From contig CANSTU010000037.1 of NCBI GenBank assembly GCA_947650005.1, positions 1 through 33,414 of the forward strand: 33,414 nucleotides of DNA, read 5' to 3'. The position numbers were made by a program, and so were the translations under genes. Source of the stretch: an uncultured Lachnospiraceae bacterium. Its GTDB lineage: Bacteria; Bacillota; Clostridia; Lachnospirales; Lachnospiraceae. Shown here in pieces: positions 1-7,440 of this stretch (position 1 is the first letter of the stretch; the number at the start of each line of letters is the position of its first letter). The notes below the pieces were generated by a model. That model was not told the origin of the DNA. It saw nothing but the letters and a program-made list of their open reading frames with translations, and searched no databases.

Positions 1-1
1 A

Positions 2-151
2 CGCGCCTCTAGGGGCGGGCTGAAGCCGCCGGGGAAGGGGGCCAGGATCCGCCGCACCATTCGTTCGTTTGTCCCGCTGCGTTTTGAAAGAAGCTTCGGA
101 CCCGCGTTGCTTTTCATTCCCAAGCGGTATCTGTATCTTGACGGGAGGTGA
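2..151 (+). CDS. Possible 3' end of an unidentified gene, cut by the window edge
   Basis: An open frame runs from the left edge to a TGA at 149-151. It translates to a basic segment ending in FIPKRYLYLDGR. I do not recognise it. A GGGAGGTG motif at the stop is followed at 158 by an ATG in a frame that closes after 17 codons, as if a second gene of an operon had been cut off where the minus-strand acetyltransferase begins. This could equally be chance open frame in GC-rich DNA, and it overlaps the C-terminal tail of the GNAT gene on the other strand. Confidence 0.25.
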   Translation, partial: RASRGGLKPPGKGARIRRTIRSFVPLRFERSFGPALLFIPKRYLYLDGR

Positions 152-695
152 GTGGCGATGGGCTTACTGGCAATGATTCAAATTTGTCTGAACCGTTATG
201 TATCACCATAAGGCATCGGCTCCACGATTCATTTTTATAAGGAAATATATTCTCCACTATACTTTCCTCAACAAAGCCAACTTTCTCATAGCAATGCTTT
301 GCCGCAGCATTTTCATCAAACACATTCAGCCGGACTAATTTCACACCCGTTATATCAAAAGCATGCTTCAAGGCTAGTTTCAGCATTTCCCTTCCATATC
401 CCATTCCCCGCTTATCGCGGTCAATTATAATAAACTTGAGAAAGCCCGTATTCTCATCAGCATTGACGCTATAGCAGAAAAACCCTATGTTTTCACCGTT
501 ACTGTCTGTCACAATATAGGCGCAGTCCGCCCATTCAGCCGCATTTTTCTCTAAAAGGGAGCGGAGATTTTCTGGTGTAACAGGATATGGAATAAGATTG
601 GCACACCACAAGGCATGCATTCTTTCATCATCAATCCACCTCTCTATATACCCATAATCCCTGCTCTCTGTGTATGGCCTTATCCTCAATTCCAT
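114..695 (-). CDS. GNAT family N-acetyltransferase
   Basis: Probably transfers an acetyl group from acetyl-CoA to a small molecule or a protein N-terminus in the cytoplasm; the substrate cannot be read from sequence. The 193-residue protein shows the GNAT core: a beta strand FLKFIIIDRDKRGMGYG whose R-G-M-G-Y-G acetyl-CoA loop is near residue 98, then NVFDENAAAKHCYEKVGF, the usual C-terminal motif. The start at 695 follows GAGGGG at good spacing. The last 25 or so residues (after IHNGSDKFE) are not typical of the family and overlap an open frame on the other strand, so the original stop may have been lost. Base composition is more AT-rich than the following pfk gene. A two-hairpin leader module sits just upstream. 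Confidence 0.85.
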   Translation of the reverse strand: MELRIRPYTESRDYGYIERWIDDERMHALWCANLIPYPVTPENLRSLLEKNAAEWADCAYIVTDSNGENIGFFCYSVNADENTGFLKFIIIDRDKRGMGYGREMLKLALKHAFDITGVKLVRLNVFDENAAAKHCYEKVGFVEESIVENIFPYKNESWSRCLMVIHNGSDKFESLPVSPSPLTSRQDTDTAWE

Positions 696-711
696 ATATT
701 TACCCCTCTTC

Positions 712-765
712 GTGCAAGGTGCGCACTCAAATGCAGAGAAATTGAAGCTTTATTTCAATTTCTCT
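712..765 (-). repeat. Two-hairpin leader module upstream of the GNAT gene
   Basis: Read on the minus strand: a 12-bp stem AGAGAAATTGAA pairs with TTCAATTTCTCT (735-765), then a spacer GCATTTGA, a short GTGC/GCAC hairpin (712-726), then GAAGAGGGG and the start codon. It has the same order as the modules before pfk, clpB and the ABC permease. Confidence 0.55.
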
Positions 766-923
766 CCGCTCCGGCGTGATCGCCCGGATCAGGTAAGCGG
801 CCCCATTAATTAGTTAGATAGAAACGGTCCAAAGTTTCAGTAGCATTGTAAAAAAAGGAGCCGTCCCCTTCCAGCGTCCTTCCATCGTCCCTGCCGCTAA
901 CCCTGTTGACCCATGCGGGAACC

Positions 924-968
924 AAAAAAACGGCAGTCCGCCAAATTTCTTAGCACAACTGCCGTTTT
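924..968 (-). terminator. Intrinsic terminator of pfk
   Basis: On the minus strand a 9-bp stem AACGGCAGT pairs with ACTGCCGTT around a loop of about 20 nt and is followed by a run of T residues. It lies about 20 nt after the pfk stop codon. Confidence 0.85.
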
Positions 969-986
969 CTTCACCCTTTCAGGTTT

Positions 987-2216
987 TTATTTTCTTACGA
1001 GATGACGCGGCACACCGCCAACGAACAGAGGCTGAAGCTCACCCATGATCAGCGGCCTTGCATACTTCTCGTAGCCTTCGTTCACATCGCAGCCGTCTTC
1101 GGTAATCCACTCTGCGGGAACAGGCCTCTCCACGTTTGCAATAGCATGGATATCATAAGCGCTGGTGCCGCACTGATACGGGTCATCCCCGTTACGATCC
1201 AGCGTGATCATCATGCCGGTCTTGCCCTCTTGTGCAGCCACCACTGCATCGTGGCCCACTTGGAAGGCTTCGTTGATATCGGTTAAAGAAGCCAGATGGG
1301 TAGCAGCGCGCTGCAAGGTGGAGAATTCCACCGCACGAGTCTTCAGGCCGGTTTCCGCAGCCACTTTATTGGCCAGCGTAGCCGCACAGCCGGAAAGCTG
1401 CTTGTGGCCGAATGCATCCACAAAATCAGAAGCATTGCCCAGCTCGCATACGAAACGGCCGTCCGCCAGGGTGATACCCTCAGATACTGCAATTACAACG
1501 GAAGACTTCGTGGCGGCCAGATATTTTACCTTCTCCATGAATTTGTCCAGATCAAAGGTGACCTCAGGCAGATAGATGGCATCCGGGCCGGAGCAGTCGT
1601 CGCCGCGGCTCAATGCAGCAGCCGCAGTCAGCCAGCCCGCATGGCGGCCCATGATCTCAACGATGCACACGGTGGGCTTTTCCACGCCAAAGGATTCGTT
1701 GTCGCGGATGATTTCCTTCATGCTGGTGGCAATGTATTTCGCTGCGGAACCATAGCCCGGGCAATGATCGGTTACCGGCAGGTCGTTGTCGATGGTCTTG
1801 GGAACGCCCATGAAACGCTGAGGCTTATTGTGGGCAGCCGCATAATCGGACAGCATCTTTACCGTGTCCATGGAATCGTTTCCGCCCGCATAGAACAGGC
1901 ACTCGATATCATGCTTCTCCATGATCTCGAAAACCTTCTCATATACCTCTTCGTGGCCCTCTATCTTGGGCATTTTAAAGCGGCAGCTTCCCAGGAATGC
2001 GGAGGGAGTCCTCTTGAGCAGTTCGATGCCCGTCTCGTCATCCAGATATTCTCCCAGATCGATCAGGTTGTCCTGCAGGAATCCCTGGATCCCGTGAACC
2101 ATACCATAGATCTTCTTCACTCCCAGCTTCTTTGCGGCCGCATATACGCCGGCGACAGACGAATTGATCACAGCGGTGGGGCCGCCGGACTGTCCTACTA
2201 CGATATTTCCTTTCAT
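987..2216 (-). CDS. pfp: 6-phosphofructokinase, pyrophosphate-dependent type
   Basis: Phosphorylates fructose 6-phosphate to fructose 1,6-bisphosphate in glycolysis. The 409-residue protein starts MKGNIVVGQSGGPTAVINSS, the PFK phosphate-binding loop. Two family positions separate PPi- from ATP-dependent enzymes: GGNDS carries Asp where ATP enzymes have Gly in GGDGS, and PKTIDNDL carries Lys where ATP enzymes have PGTIDND. Both point to PPi as phosphoryl donor, so the step would be reversible. GRHAGW follows in the expected place. The start is fixed by AGGAGGT five bases before the ATG. The gene has its own promoter (2413-2441), a leader of about 190 nt with two hairpin modules, and its own terminator, so it looks monocistronic. 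PPi use is inferred from the two residues. Confidence 0.95.
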   Translation of the reverse strand: MKGNIVVGQSGGPTAVINSSVAGVYAAAKKLGVKKIYGMVHGIQGFLQDNLIDLGEYLDDETGIELLKRTPSAFLGSCRFKMPKIEGHEEVYEKVFEIMEKHDIECLFYAGGNDSMDTVKMLSDYAAAHNKPQRFMGVPKTIDNDLPVTDHCPGYGSAAKYIATSMKEIIRDNESFGVEKPTVCIVEIMGRHAGWLTAAAALSRGDDCSGPDAIYLPEVTFDLDKFMEKVKYLAATKSSVVIAVSEGITLADGRFVCELGNASDFVDAFGHKQLSGCAATLANKVAAETGLKTRAVEFSTLQRAATHLASLTDINEAFQVGHDAVVAAQEGKTGMMITLDRNGDDPYQCGTSAYDIHAIANVERPVPAEWITEDGCDVNEGYEKYARPLIMGELQPLFVGGVPRHLVRK

Positions 2217-2227
2217 CTTAACCTCCT

Positions 2228-2364
2228 GCCCGCTTCAACGGGCGTAAATCCACGGTTGCAAATAACTGGCAAGCCTTTTGCAACCTAACCTCCATTCTGC
2301 CAAACTCCCGCGCGCCGGGATGGCAGCATCCGTGTGCAGGTTGAAACCTTTCTGCCGTTCAACC
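2228..2364 (-). repeat. Two tandem two-hairpin modules in the pfk leader
   Basis: Proximal copy: hairpin GGTTGCAAA/TTTGCAACC (2254-2285), spacer GTGGATTTAC, hairpin GCCCG/CGGGC (2228-2243), then AGGAGGT and the pfk ATG. Distal copy: hairpin GGTTGAA/TTCAACC (2339-2364) and hairpin CCCG/CGGG (2307-2319), followed by GAATGGAGG. Stems differ between the copies but both keep their pairing. Confidence 0.65.
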
Positions 2365-2412
2365 CGTTCTTCATTTCCAAAGCATTGAAAAACAATTCTT
2401 AAATCGTCTAGC

Positions 2413-2441
2413 ATTATAGCAGATTCGTTTCCTTATTACAA
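2413..2441 (-). promoter_or_regulatory. Sigma-A promoter of pfk
   Basis: On the minus strand TTGTAA (plus 2436-2441) and TATAAT (plus 2413-2418) are separated by 17 nt. The predicted transcript has a leader of about 190 nt containing the two hairpin modules. Confidence 0.75.
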
Positions 2442-2556
2442 GTACTTGGCATAAGGTTTGTTGTTCACCTTTTTTTCCGTTATTACTTTTCACGCCCTGC
2501 CAGGATAGCGCCCAGAGTTATGGGCTGCACAGAAGCATACAGGCCAGTCTCCTCAT

Positions 2557-3507
2557 TTATCCGAAACTGCAGATACAATATACCGCATAGGCCAGCAGAA
2601 GGATCAGCCCTTGGATTCTGCTGCCCTTTTTCCGCACCAGGATGGGCAGTATCAGCGCCGCCATCAGAGCCGCTCCTAGAGGTGCATCCACGCGTACGGT
2701 CTGCTTTTCCAATTCCATGCCCGTTATGGCAGCAGGTATGCCGATCACCAGAAGAAGGTTCAGAATATTCGCTCCGACGATGTTTCCCAGCCCTACATTT
2801 TCGTACCCTTTGACCAGAGACATAATGGAAGTGACCAGTTCCGGCAGGGAAGTGCCCAGCGCGATGGCTGTAACGGCGATTACTCGCTCCGGAACGCCCA
2901 GGAAGGACGCCAAAATGATCCCGTTATCCACCAGAAGGTTGGCGCCCAGGAAAAGCATCAGGGCACACACCACCAGCACCGCCATATTTTTCGGCACGGA
3001 GATCTTCTTCAGCTCTTCCAGGCTTTCGGGCGTCTCCACGGTCACCTCGCCTTCCTTTTGAGAACGCACGATATTCAGCCCTGCATATACGCCAAACAGT
3101 ACCAGCAGGAGAAAACCTACCGGCCTGTCAAACTTACCCGTAAACCAGCCATAAGCCATCATTCCCAGGATCACAGCGAAGAAAAACACGCTCCTCCAGG
3201 CCATGGAATCGAATTCCACCTTCTTCGACGGGCGCAGCAGCTGGGCCAAGCCCGCGATCAGGGCCGTGTTACAGATGATCGATCCGAATGCGTTTCCTGC
3301 GCTGATGGCCGCCGAACCGTCAAATGCCGCCGTAGTGGATACCAGCACTTCCGGCAGGGTCGTCCCGATGCTCACAATGGTGGCTCCCACCACGATCTGA
3401 GGGATCCCCATTTTCCGGGCTATCGCCACGGAAGCATCCACCAGCCGATCTCCGCCTAAGCAGATCAGAATCAGGCCCGCCAGGAACAACAAAAGTACGG
3501 TTATCAT
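2557..3507 (-). CDS. Calcium/sodium antiporter, CaCA family (YrbG-like)
   Basis: Membrane cation exchanger; the family exchanges Na+ for Ca2+ across the cytoplasmic membrane. The 316-residue protein has about ten hydrophobic segments and the two inverted alpha repeats of the family: VSIGTTLPEVLVS followed by GNAFGSIICN in the first half, and ALGTSLPELVTS followed by GNIVGANILN in the second. The acidic Glu in each TLPE/SLPE motif is the expected ion-binding residue. A charged loop (SQKEGEVTVETPESLEELKK) links the halves. The length matches YrbG-type proteins. The start follows a GAGAGGAAG ribosome site and a GC-rich hairpin. Own promoter at 3607-3635. The transported ion is inferred from the family. 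Confidence 0.92.
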   Translation of the reverse strand: MITVLLLFLAGLILICLGGDRLVDASVAIARKMGIPQIVVGATIVSIGTTLPEVLVSTTAAFDGSAAISAGNAFGSIICNTALIAGLAQLLRPSKKVEFDSMAWRSVFFFAVILGMMAYGWFTGKFDRPVGFLLLVLFGVYAGLNIVRSQKEGEVTVETPESLEELKKISVPKNMAVLVVCALMLFLGANLLVDNGIILASFLGVPERVIAVTAIALGTSLPELVTSIMSLVKGYENVGLGNIVGANILNLLLVIGIPAAITGMELEKQTVRVDAPLGAALMAALILPILVRKKGSRIQGLILLLAYAVYCICSFG

Positions 3508-3512
3508 ACAAA

Positions 3513-3541
3513 CTTCCTCTCATTCTGCCGCCTCGGGCGGC
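3513..3541 (-). repeat. Leader hairpin with ribosome site before the antiporter gene
   Basis: On the minus strand GCCGCC/GGCGGC forms a 6-bp stem with a 3-nt loop (3527-3541), followed by AGAATGAGAGGAAG and the start codon. The same order and nearly the same purine run occur before clpB, the DUF4180 gene and the 19-codon ORF at 13515. Confidence 0.55.
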
Positions 3542-3570
3542 ATCTCTATCGTTCTTTACGCTTGTCCTTC

Positions 3571-3586
3571 TATGGCATATGCCATA
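3571..3586. promoter_or_regulatory. 16-bp perfect palindrome in the antiporter leader
   Basis: TATGGCATATGCCATA lies about 20 nt downstream of the -10 box of the antiporter promoter. It could be a repressor site or an RNA hairpin; the regulator is unknown. Confidence 0.45.
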
Positions 3587-3606
3587 TTGTTTTAATAAAC
3601 ATTCCC

Positions 3607-3635
3607 AGTATAAGCATCCTATATCCAACAGTCAA
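3607..3635 (-). promoter_or_regulatory. Sigma-A promoter of the antiporter gene
   Basis: On the minus strand TTGACT (plus 3630-3635), a 17-nt spacer and TATACT (plus 3607-3612) form a near-consensus promoter. Confidence 0.8.
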
Positions 3636-3651
3636 GTATCTGGCAGCTGTT

Positions 3652-3932
3652 TTTACTGCGTTTGTGTACGATGTTGTAACAGTTCGGGCAGGGCTGTGCA
3701 TTTACTGCACGGGCGTTCGTAAATGTAACGGATTTCTGTGAGGGAACTCAAGGTGATTTTGCGTGATTTTCAAGGCTTTTTCGGTGGTTTTTCTTTGATA
3801 TGCACCCCGTATCTGACGTTTTTTGGATTTTTTTATCATGGTGTTATCACAGAACGAATTGCTTCTCGCGGCATTCCACTCTTTTGCAGCTTGTTAAACC
3901 AACTGCGGACTACTGCGAATTTACTGCGAATT
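3652..3932 (+). repeat. TACTGCG direct repeats at the left edge of the AT-rich island
   Basis: TTTACTGC occurs at 3652 and 3701, and TACTGCGAATT is repeated back to back at 3911-3932. The stretch 3640-4080 holds no convincing gene; an open frame at 3738-4115 is rich in Phe and Leu and lacks a ribosome site. Repeats at an island edge could be recombinase arm sites or an attachment-site scar, but no integrase is present. Confidence 0.3.
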
Positions 3933-4077
3933 CTTTTTTATGTTCTATCCACTAAAAGCCCTAAAAATCATAGTTTTTCTTTCACTACCTACAACACCGC
4001 GCATAGCAGTTTTGCCAAAAATTTTCTTATTCCCTACTACGAAGGACAAGACAAAAATGTCAATCCAGTTTGTGTTC

Positions 4078-4120
4078 TTGACAAAATATTGCTTGCTCAA
4101 TATAATGTAAACTAGTTAAC
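4078..4120 (+). promoter_or_regulatory. Consensus promoter and possible operator of the XRE/restriction-modification operon
   Basis: TTGACA (4078-4083), a 17-nt spacer and TATAAT (4101-4106) match the sigma-A consensus exactly. GTAAACTAGTTAAC (4107-4120), a near-palindrome, begins right after the -10 box and is a candidate site for the XRE protein encoded next. Confidence 0.85.
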
Positions 4121-4148
4121 TTTCTGATATAAAAATTGGGAGATAAAA

Positions 4149-4373
4149 ATGCAAAGAAAAATTTATGAACAAAACAGCTATGGCGCGTACCTTGTCGCTT
4201 TAATAAACAAACATAATTTTTCTCAATCTGAATTTGCAAGGCAAATCAATGTATCGCGTACTTATCTTTTTGATTTATTGAACAGCAAAGTAAAACCGCC
4301 TGCTCCAGAAATGCAGGAGAAAATTGTTTCTGTATTGGGATTGACAGGAAACGAAAAAGATGAATTTTTTTAA
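4149..4373 (+). CDS. XRE-family helix-turn-helix regulator, frameshifted at a T7 run
   Basis: Small DNA-binding protein, probably the controller of the restriction-modification genes that follow. Residues 24-45 (FSQSEFARQINVSRTYLFDL) form an XRE-type helix-turn-helix. The start follows GGGAG at normal spacing behind a consensus promoter. The frame ends NEKDEFF at a run of seven T (4365-4371). Removing one T would continue into NITAAGRDEIPKDVF and on to the stop at 4476, giving about 111 residues, a usual length for regulators ending in a DLAGxxRDEI-like segment. So this is a frameshifted gene, a sequencing error, or a slippage site. It is the first gene of a tightly packed operon. Confidence 0.8.
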   Translation: MQRKIYEQNSYGAYLVALINKHNFSQSEFARQINVSRTYLFDLLNSKVKPPAPEMQEKIVSVLGLTGNEKDEFF

Positions 4374-4476
4374 TATTACCGCCGCAGGGCGAGATGAAAT
4401 TCCAAAAGATGTTTTTGATTTTCTTTACAACACTACTGATGAAATAGCCATTATCAGAGAAAGAATGAGGGCGTAA
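4360..4476 (+). CDS. C-terminal part of the XRE regulator in the shifted frame
   Basis: An ATG at 4360 opens a 38-codon frame, MNFFNITAAGRDEIPKDVF and onward, overlapping the end of the XRE gene by 14 bases and ending 2 bases before the methyltransferase start. The AAGRDEIPKD segment resembles the tail of XRE regulators, so it is best read as the missing C-terminus rather than an independent gene. It has no ribosome site of its own, but translation could reinitiate here. Confidence 0.5.
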   Translation: MNFFNITAAGRDEIPKDVFDFLYNTTDEIAIIRERMRA

Positions 4477-4478
4477 TT

Positions 4479-6392
4479 ATGGCGAAAAAAGAAGTGCGGA
4501 CAGATTTGTGGGTTTATGATTTGTTAAAACAAGCAAACATTGTTCTTGACCCACAGGGGAGTTCCATAAAAGAGATTGACTCAGCCCTCAAAACTGCGTC
4601 TAAAAAAGGAACGGGAAATGTCGGATTTCCCGAATATGTAGGCGTTGTAAAAGATTATCTGCTTGTGATTGAGGACAAAGCAGATTTAGCAAAGCACATC
4701 AAATTAGATGATAAAGGAAATATCAGCACAGAAACAACGGCGGTCATTGACTATGCTGTAAACGGCGCGTTCTTTTATGGAAAACATCTTGCAGAAAACA
4801 CCTCATACAAGAAAGTAATTGTATTTGGTGTGTCCGGCGATGAGAAAAAACATAAAATCACACCAATTTATATTGATGAAACAGAATTTTACCGTGAATT
4901 GACGGAAGTCGAATCGTTTATCTCATTTAACGAGGACAATATTGACGAATATTATATTCGCGAAATATTAAAAGAAGATACTGATTATGAAAAAGAAACT
5001 GCGGAAATTCTGAGGGACGCAAGCATACTACACGAAGATTTAAGAAATTATGGCAATCTTCTTGACACAGAAAAACCGCTGATTGTTTCCGGTATCCTGC
5101 TTGCGCTTCGAGAAAGCGAGTACAAAAACTTTTCCGTCAATGACCTTACGGGGGACAGTGTAAAAACGGACGGACAAAAAATATACGACGCTATAAATGC
5201 GAATTTGCAAAGGGCGAATGTTTCGCCGGAAGTCAAGAAAGATAAAATCCTTAGTCAGTTCGCATTTATCAAAGATACTATAAAATTGAATGAAATCGAG
5301 CCGAAATTGAAAAAAACTCCGTTGAAACATTTTGCTGAATATCTGAATGATAAAATTTACAAATCTATCCGGTACATAAGCAGTGCAGAGGATTATATTG
5401 GAAGATTTTATGGGGAATTTATGAGTTATTCTGGCGGCGACGGGCAAACATTAGGAATCATTCTTACGCCCAAGCATATTACACAGCTTTTTTGTGATTT
5501 GGCGAACTTACAACCGACAGACATAGTATTTGACCCTTGTTGTGGAACCGCAGGATTTTTAATTGCCGCTATGCACAATATGTTAGCGAAAGCCGAAAAT
5601 GATATGCAGAAAAAAAGTATCCGGCAGAAACAACTTCATGGAATCGAAATGCGTCCCAATATGTTTACAATCGCTACTACAAATATGATTTTGCGTGGCG
5701 ACGGTAAAAGCAACTTGATAAATGATGATTTCTTCAAACAGGACGCAAACAAGCTACAATTAAAACAATCTACCGTCGGCATGATGAATCCGCCTTATTC
5801 GCAAGGCTCAAAGCAAAATCCAGACTTATACGAAATGTCTTTTGTAGAGCATTTGCTGGATTCTCTTGTCGAGGGGGCAAGATGTATTGTCATTGTGCCA
5901 CAATCCTCTATGACAGGAAAGACAAAAGAAGAACAGGCATTAAAGGAAAATATATTGAAACATCATACTTTAGAAGGCGTAATTTCTTTAAATAAAGACA
6001 CTTTCTATGGCGTCGGCACGATTCCCTGTATTGCAGTATTTACAGCAGGAGAACCGCACCCGAAAGAAAAAGTGTGCAAATTTATCAACTTTGAAAATGA
6101 CGGGTATAAAGTTGCTCCGCATATTGGATTGATTGAAACAGAATCGGCAAAAGATAAGAAACAGCATTTGCTTGATGTTTGGTTTGAAAGGATAGAAGCA
6201 GAAACAAAATTTTGTGTGGAAACAACTATCGAAGCGACAGATGAATGGTTACATAGTTTTTACTATTTCAATGACGCAATTCCAACAGAAGCGGAATTTA
6301 TAAAGACGATAGGTGATTATTTGACTTTTGAATTTTCAATGGTAATGCAAGGGCGGGAATATCTGTTTAGGGAAGGAGAGAGACAATGCTAA
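4479..6392 (+). CDS. BcgI-like restriction/modification subunit: nuclease fused to N6-adenine methylase
   Basis: Cuts and methylates DNA together with the specificity subunit that follows. The 637-residue protein has an N-terminal nuclease-like region with P51-E52, D59 and E65-D66-K67, a PD-(D/E)xK arrangement. A helical middle follows, then an HsdM-like methylase: motif I DPCCGTAGF at 352-360 and the catalytic NPPY at 437-440. From memory, the A subunit of BcgI is about 72 kDa and works with a B subunit of about 39 kDa; both sizes fit this gene pair, which suggests a type IIB enzyme that cuts on both sides of its site. No separate HsdR gene is present. AT-rich compared with the flanking backbone, so probably acquired. 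The start is 2 nt after the preceding stop and overlaps the next gene by 7 nt. Confidence 0.88.
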   Translation: MAKKEVRTDLWVYDLLKQANIVLDPQGSSIKEIDSALKTASKKGTGNVGFPEYVGVVKDYLLVIEDKADLAKHIKLDDKGNISTETTAVIDYAVNGAFFYGKHLAENTSYKKVIVFGVSGDEKKHKITPIYIDETEFYRELTEVESFISFNEDNIDEYYIREILKEDTDYEKETAEILRDASILHEDLRNYGNLLDTEKPLIVSGILLALRESEYKNFSVNDLTGDSVKTDGQKIYDAINANLQRANVSPEVKKDKILSQFAFIKDTIKLNEIEPKLKKTPLKHFAEYLNDKIYKSIRYISSAEDYIGRFYGEFMSYSGGDGQTLGIILTPKHITQLFCDLANLQPTDIVFDPCCGTAGFLIAAMHNMLAKAENDMQKKSIRQKQLHGIEMRPNMFTIATTNMILRGDGKSNLINDDFFKQDANKLQLKQSTVGMMNPPYSQGSKQNPDLYEMSFVEHLLDSLVEGARCIVIVPQSSMTGKTKEEQALKENILKHHTLEGVISLNKDTFYGVGTIPCIAVFTAGEPHPKEKVCKFINFENDGYKVAPHIGLIETESAKDKKQHLLDVWFERIEAETKFCVETTIEATDEWLHSFYYFNDAIPTEAEFIKTIGDYLTFEFSMVMQGREYLFREGERQC

Positions 6393-7423
6393 ATTTGAAT
6401 GACAGAGAGTGGAAACCATTTTTTCTAACGGAACTATTTCCTGTAATTCAACGGGGCAAGCGTCTAAAGTCTGAAAACCATATACCGGGGGAAATGCCGT
6501 ATGTATCTTCTTCTGCATTATGTAATGGTGTTGATAACTTTATTTCCAATACAGAAAAAGTTAGGATTTTTTCTAACTGTATCAGTCTTGCTAATAGCGG
6601 TAGTGTTGGGTCAAGTTTTTATGAACCATTTTCATTTGTCGCAAGCGACCATGTTACACACTTAAAGAACGAAAAGTATAATAAATATCACTATTTGTTT
6701 ATTGCGTCGATTATGAACCGACTTTCGCAAAAATACAATTTCAACAGGGAGATTAACGATAATAGGATTTCAAGAGAAAAAATCATGCTTCCCATAGATA
6801 CTGAAGGCAACCTTGATTTAGACTTTATGGAACAGTATATCAAAGAGCACGAAAGTCAACTTATACAAAAGTACAAAGATTTTATTGGTAAAAATATACA
6901 ATTGGGGGGGGTACTGCCAGACCTTAAATCAATAAAATGGAAAGCATTTTACATCAATGAAGTTTTTACTATCAGCGCAGGAAAAAGATTAACAAAAGCA
7001 GATATGGATAACGGGGATATTCCTTTCATTGGTGCAACAGATTCCAATAACGGAATTACAAGTTGGATAGCAACGCCTAATATTTCTTTTGACAGAAATG
7101 TTCTGGGTGTAAATTACAATGGAAGTGTTGTCGAGAATTTTTATCATGCTTATGGTTGCGTCTTTTCAGACGATGTGAAAAGACTTCATTTGAAAAATCA
7201 TTATGACAATAAATATGTGCTACTATTTTTAAAAACTGTCATTCTGCAACAAAAAATGAAATACACATATGGTTATAAATTTAGTGGACAACGCATGGAG
7301 CGACAAAAAATTTTGCTGCCTATAACCGAACAGGGTATGCCAGATTATAATTATATGGAGCAGTACGGAAAACAACTAATGGTGCAGAAGTATAGACAAT
7401 ATCTTAACTATATCAGTGCATAG
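6386..7423 (+). CDS. Restriction-modification specificity subunit (BcgI B / HsdS-like)
   Basis: Sets the DNA target of the fused nuclease-methylase. The 345-residue protein has two target-recognition domains with parallel openings: WKPFFLTELFPVIQRGKRL near residue 9 and WKAFYINEVFTISAGKRL near residue 186. Each ends in a similar segment (LPIDTEGNLDLDFMEQYIKE and LPITEQGMPDYNYMEQYGKQ). This internal duplication is typical of S subunits reading a bipartite site. The start codon lies inside the end of the methylase gene. A run of eight G (6904-6911) falls exactly between the two domains, at about residue 174, in an otherwise AT-rich gene; a one-base slip would remove the second domain. The target sequence cannot be predicted. 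Confidence 0.9.
   Translation: MLNLNDREWKPFFLTELFPVIQRGKRLKSENHIPGEMPYVSSSALCNGVDNFISNTEKVRIFSNCISLANSGSVGSSFYEPFSFVASDHVTHLKNEKYNKYHYLFIASIMNRLSQKYNFNREINDNRISREKIMLPIDTEGNLDLDFMEQYIKEHESQLIQKYKDFIGKNIQLGGVLPDLKSIKWKAFYINEVFTISAGKRLTKADMDNGDIPFIGATDSNNGITSWIATPNISFDRNVLGVNYNGSVVENFYHAYGCVFSDDVKRLHLKNHYDNKYVLLFLKTVILQQKMKYTYGYKFSGQRMERQKILLPITEQGMPDYNYMEQYGKQLMVQKYRQYLNYISA
6904..6911 (+). repeat. G8 homopolymer between the two target-recognition domains
   Basis: Eight consecutive G, read in frame as part of L-G-G-V. It is the only such run in this AT-rich gene and sits at the domain junction. Long G tracts are well known slippage sites in phase-variable genes. Confidence 0.75.
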
Positions 7424-7440
7424 GAAATAGCAAAACCTCA

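Noticed and set aside
987-2216. ATP-dependent PfkA as the name for the phosphofructokinase
   Set aside because: GGNDS and PKTIDND carry the Asp and Lys that mark PPi-dependent enzymes; ATP enzymes have Gly at both places.
1296-2288. A 330-codon open frame on the plus strand opposite pfk
   Set aside because: It is antisense to a clear phosphofructokinase gene and has no ribosome site or recognisable domain.
3738-4115. A 125-codon open frame on the plus strand before the XRE gene
   Set aside because: No ribosome site, Phe/Ser-rich low-complexity translation, and it covers the promoter of the restriction operon; more likely non-coding.
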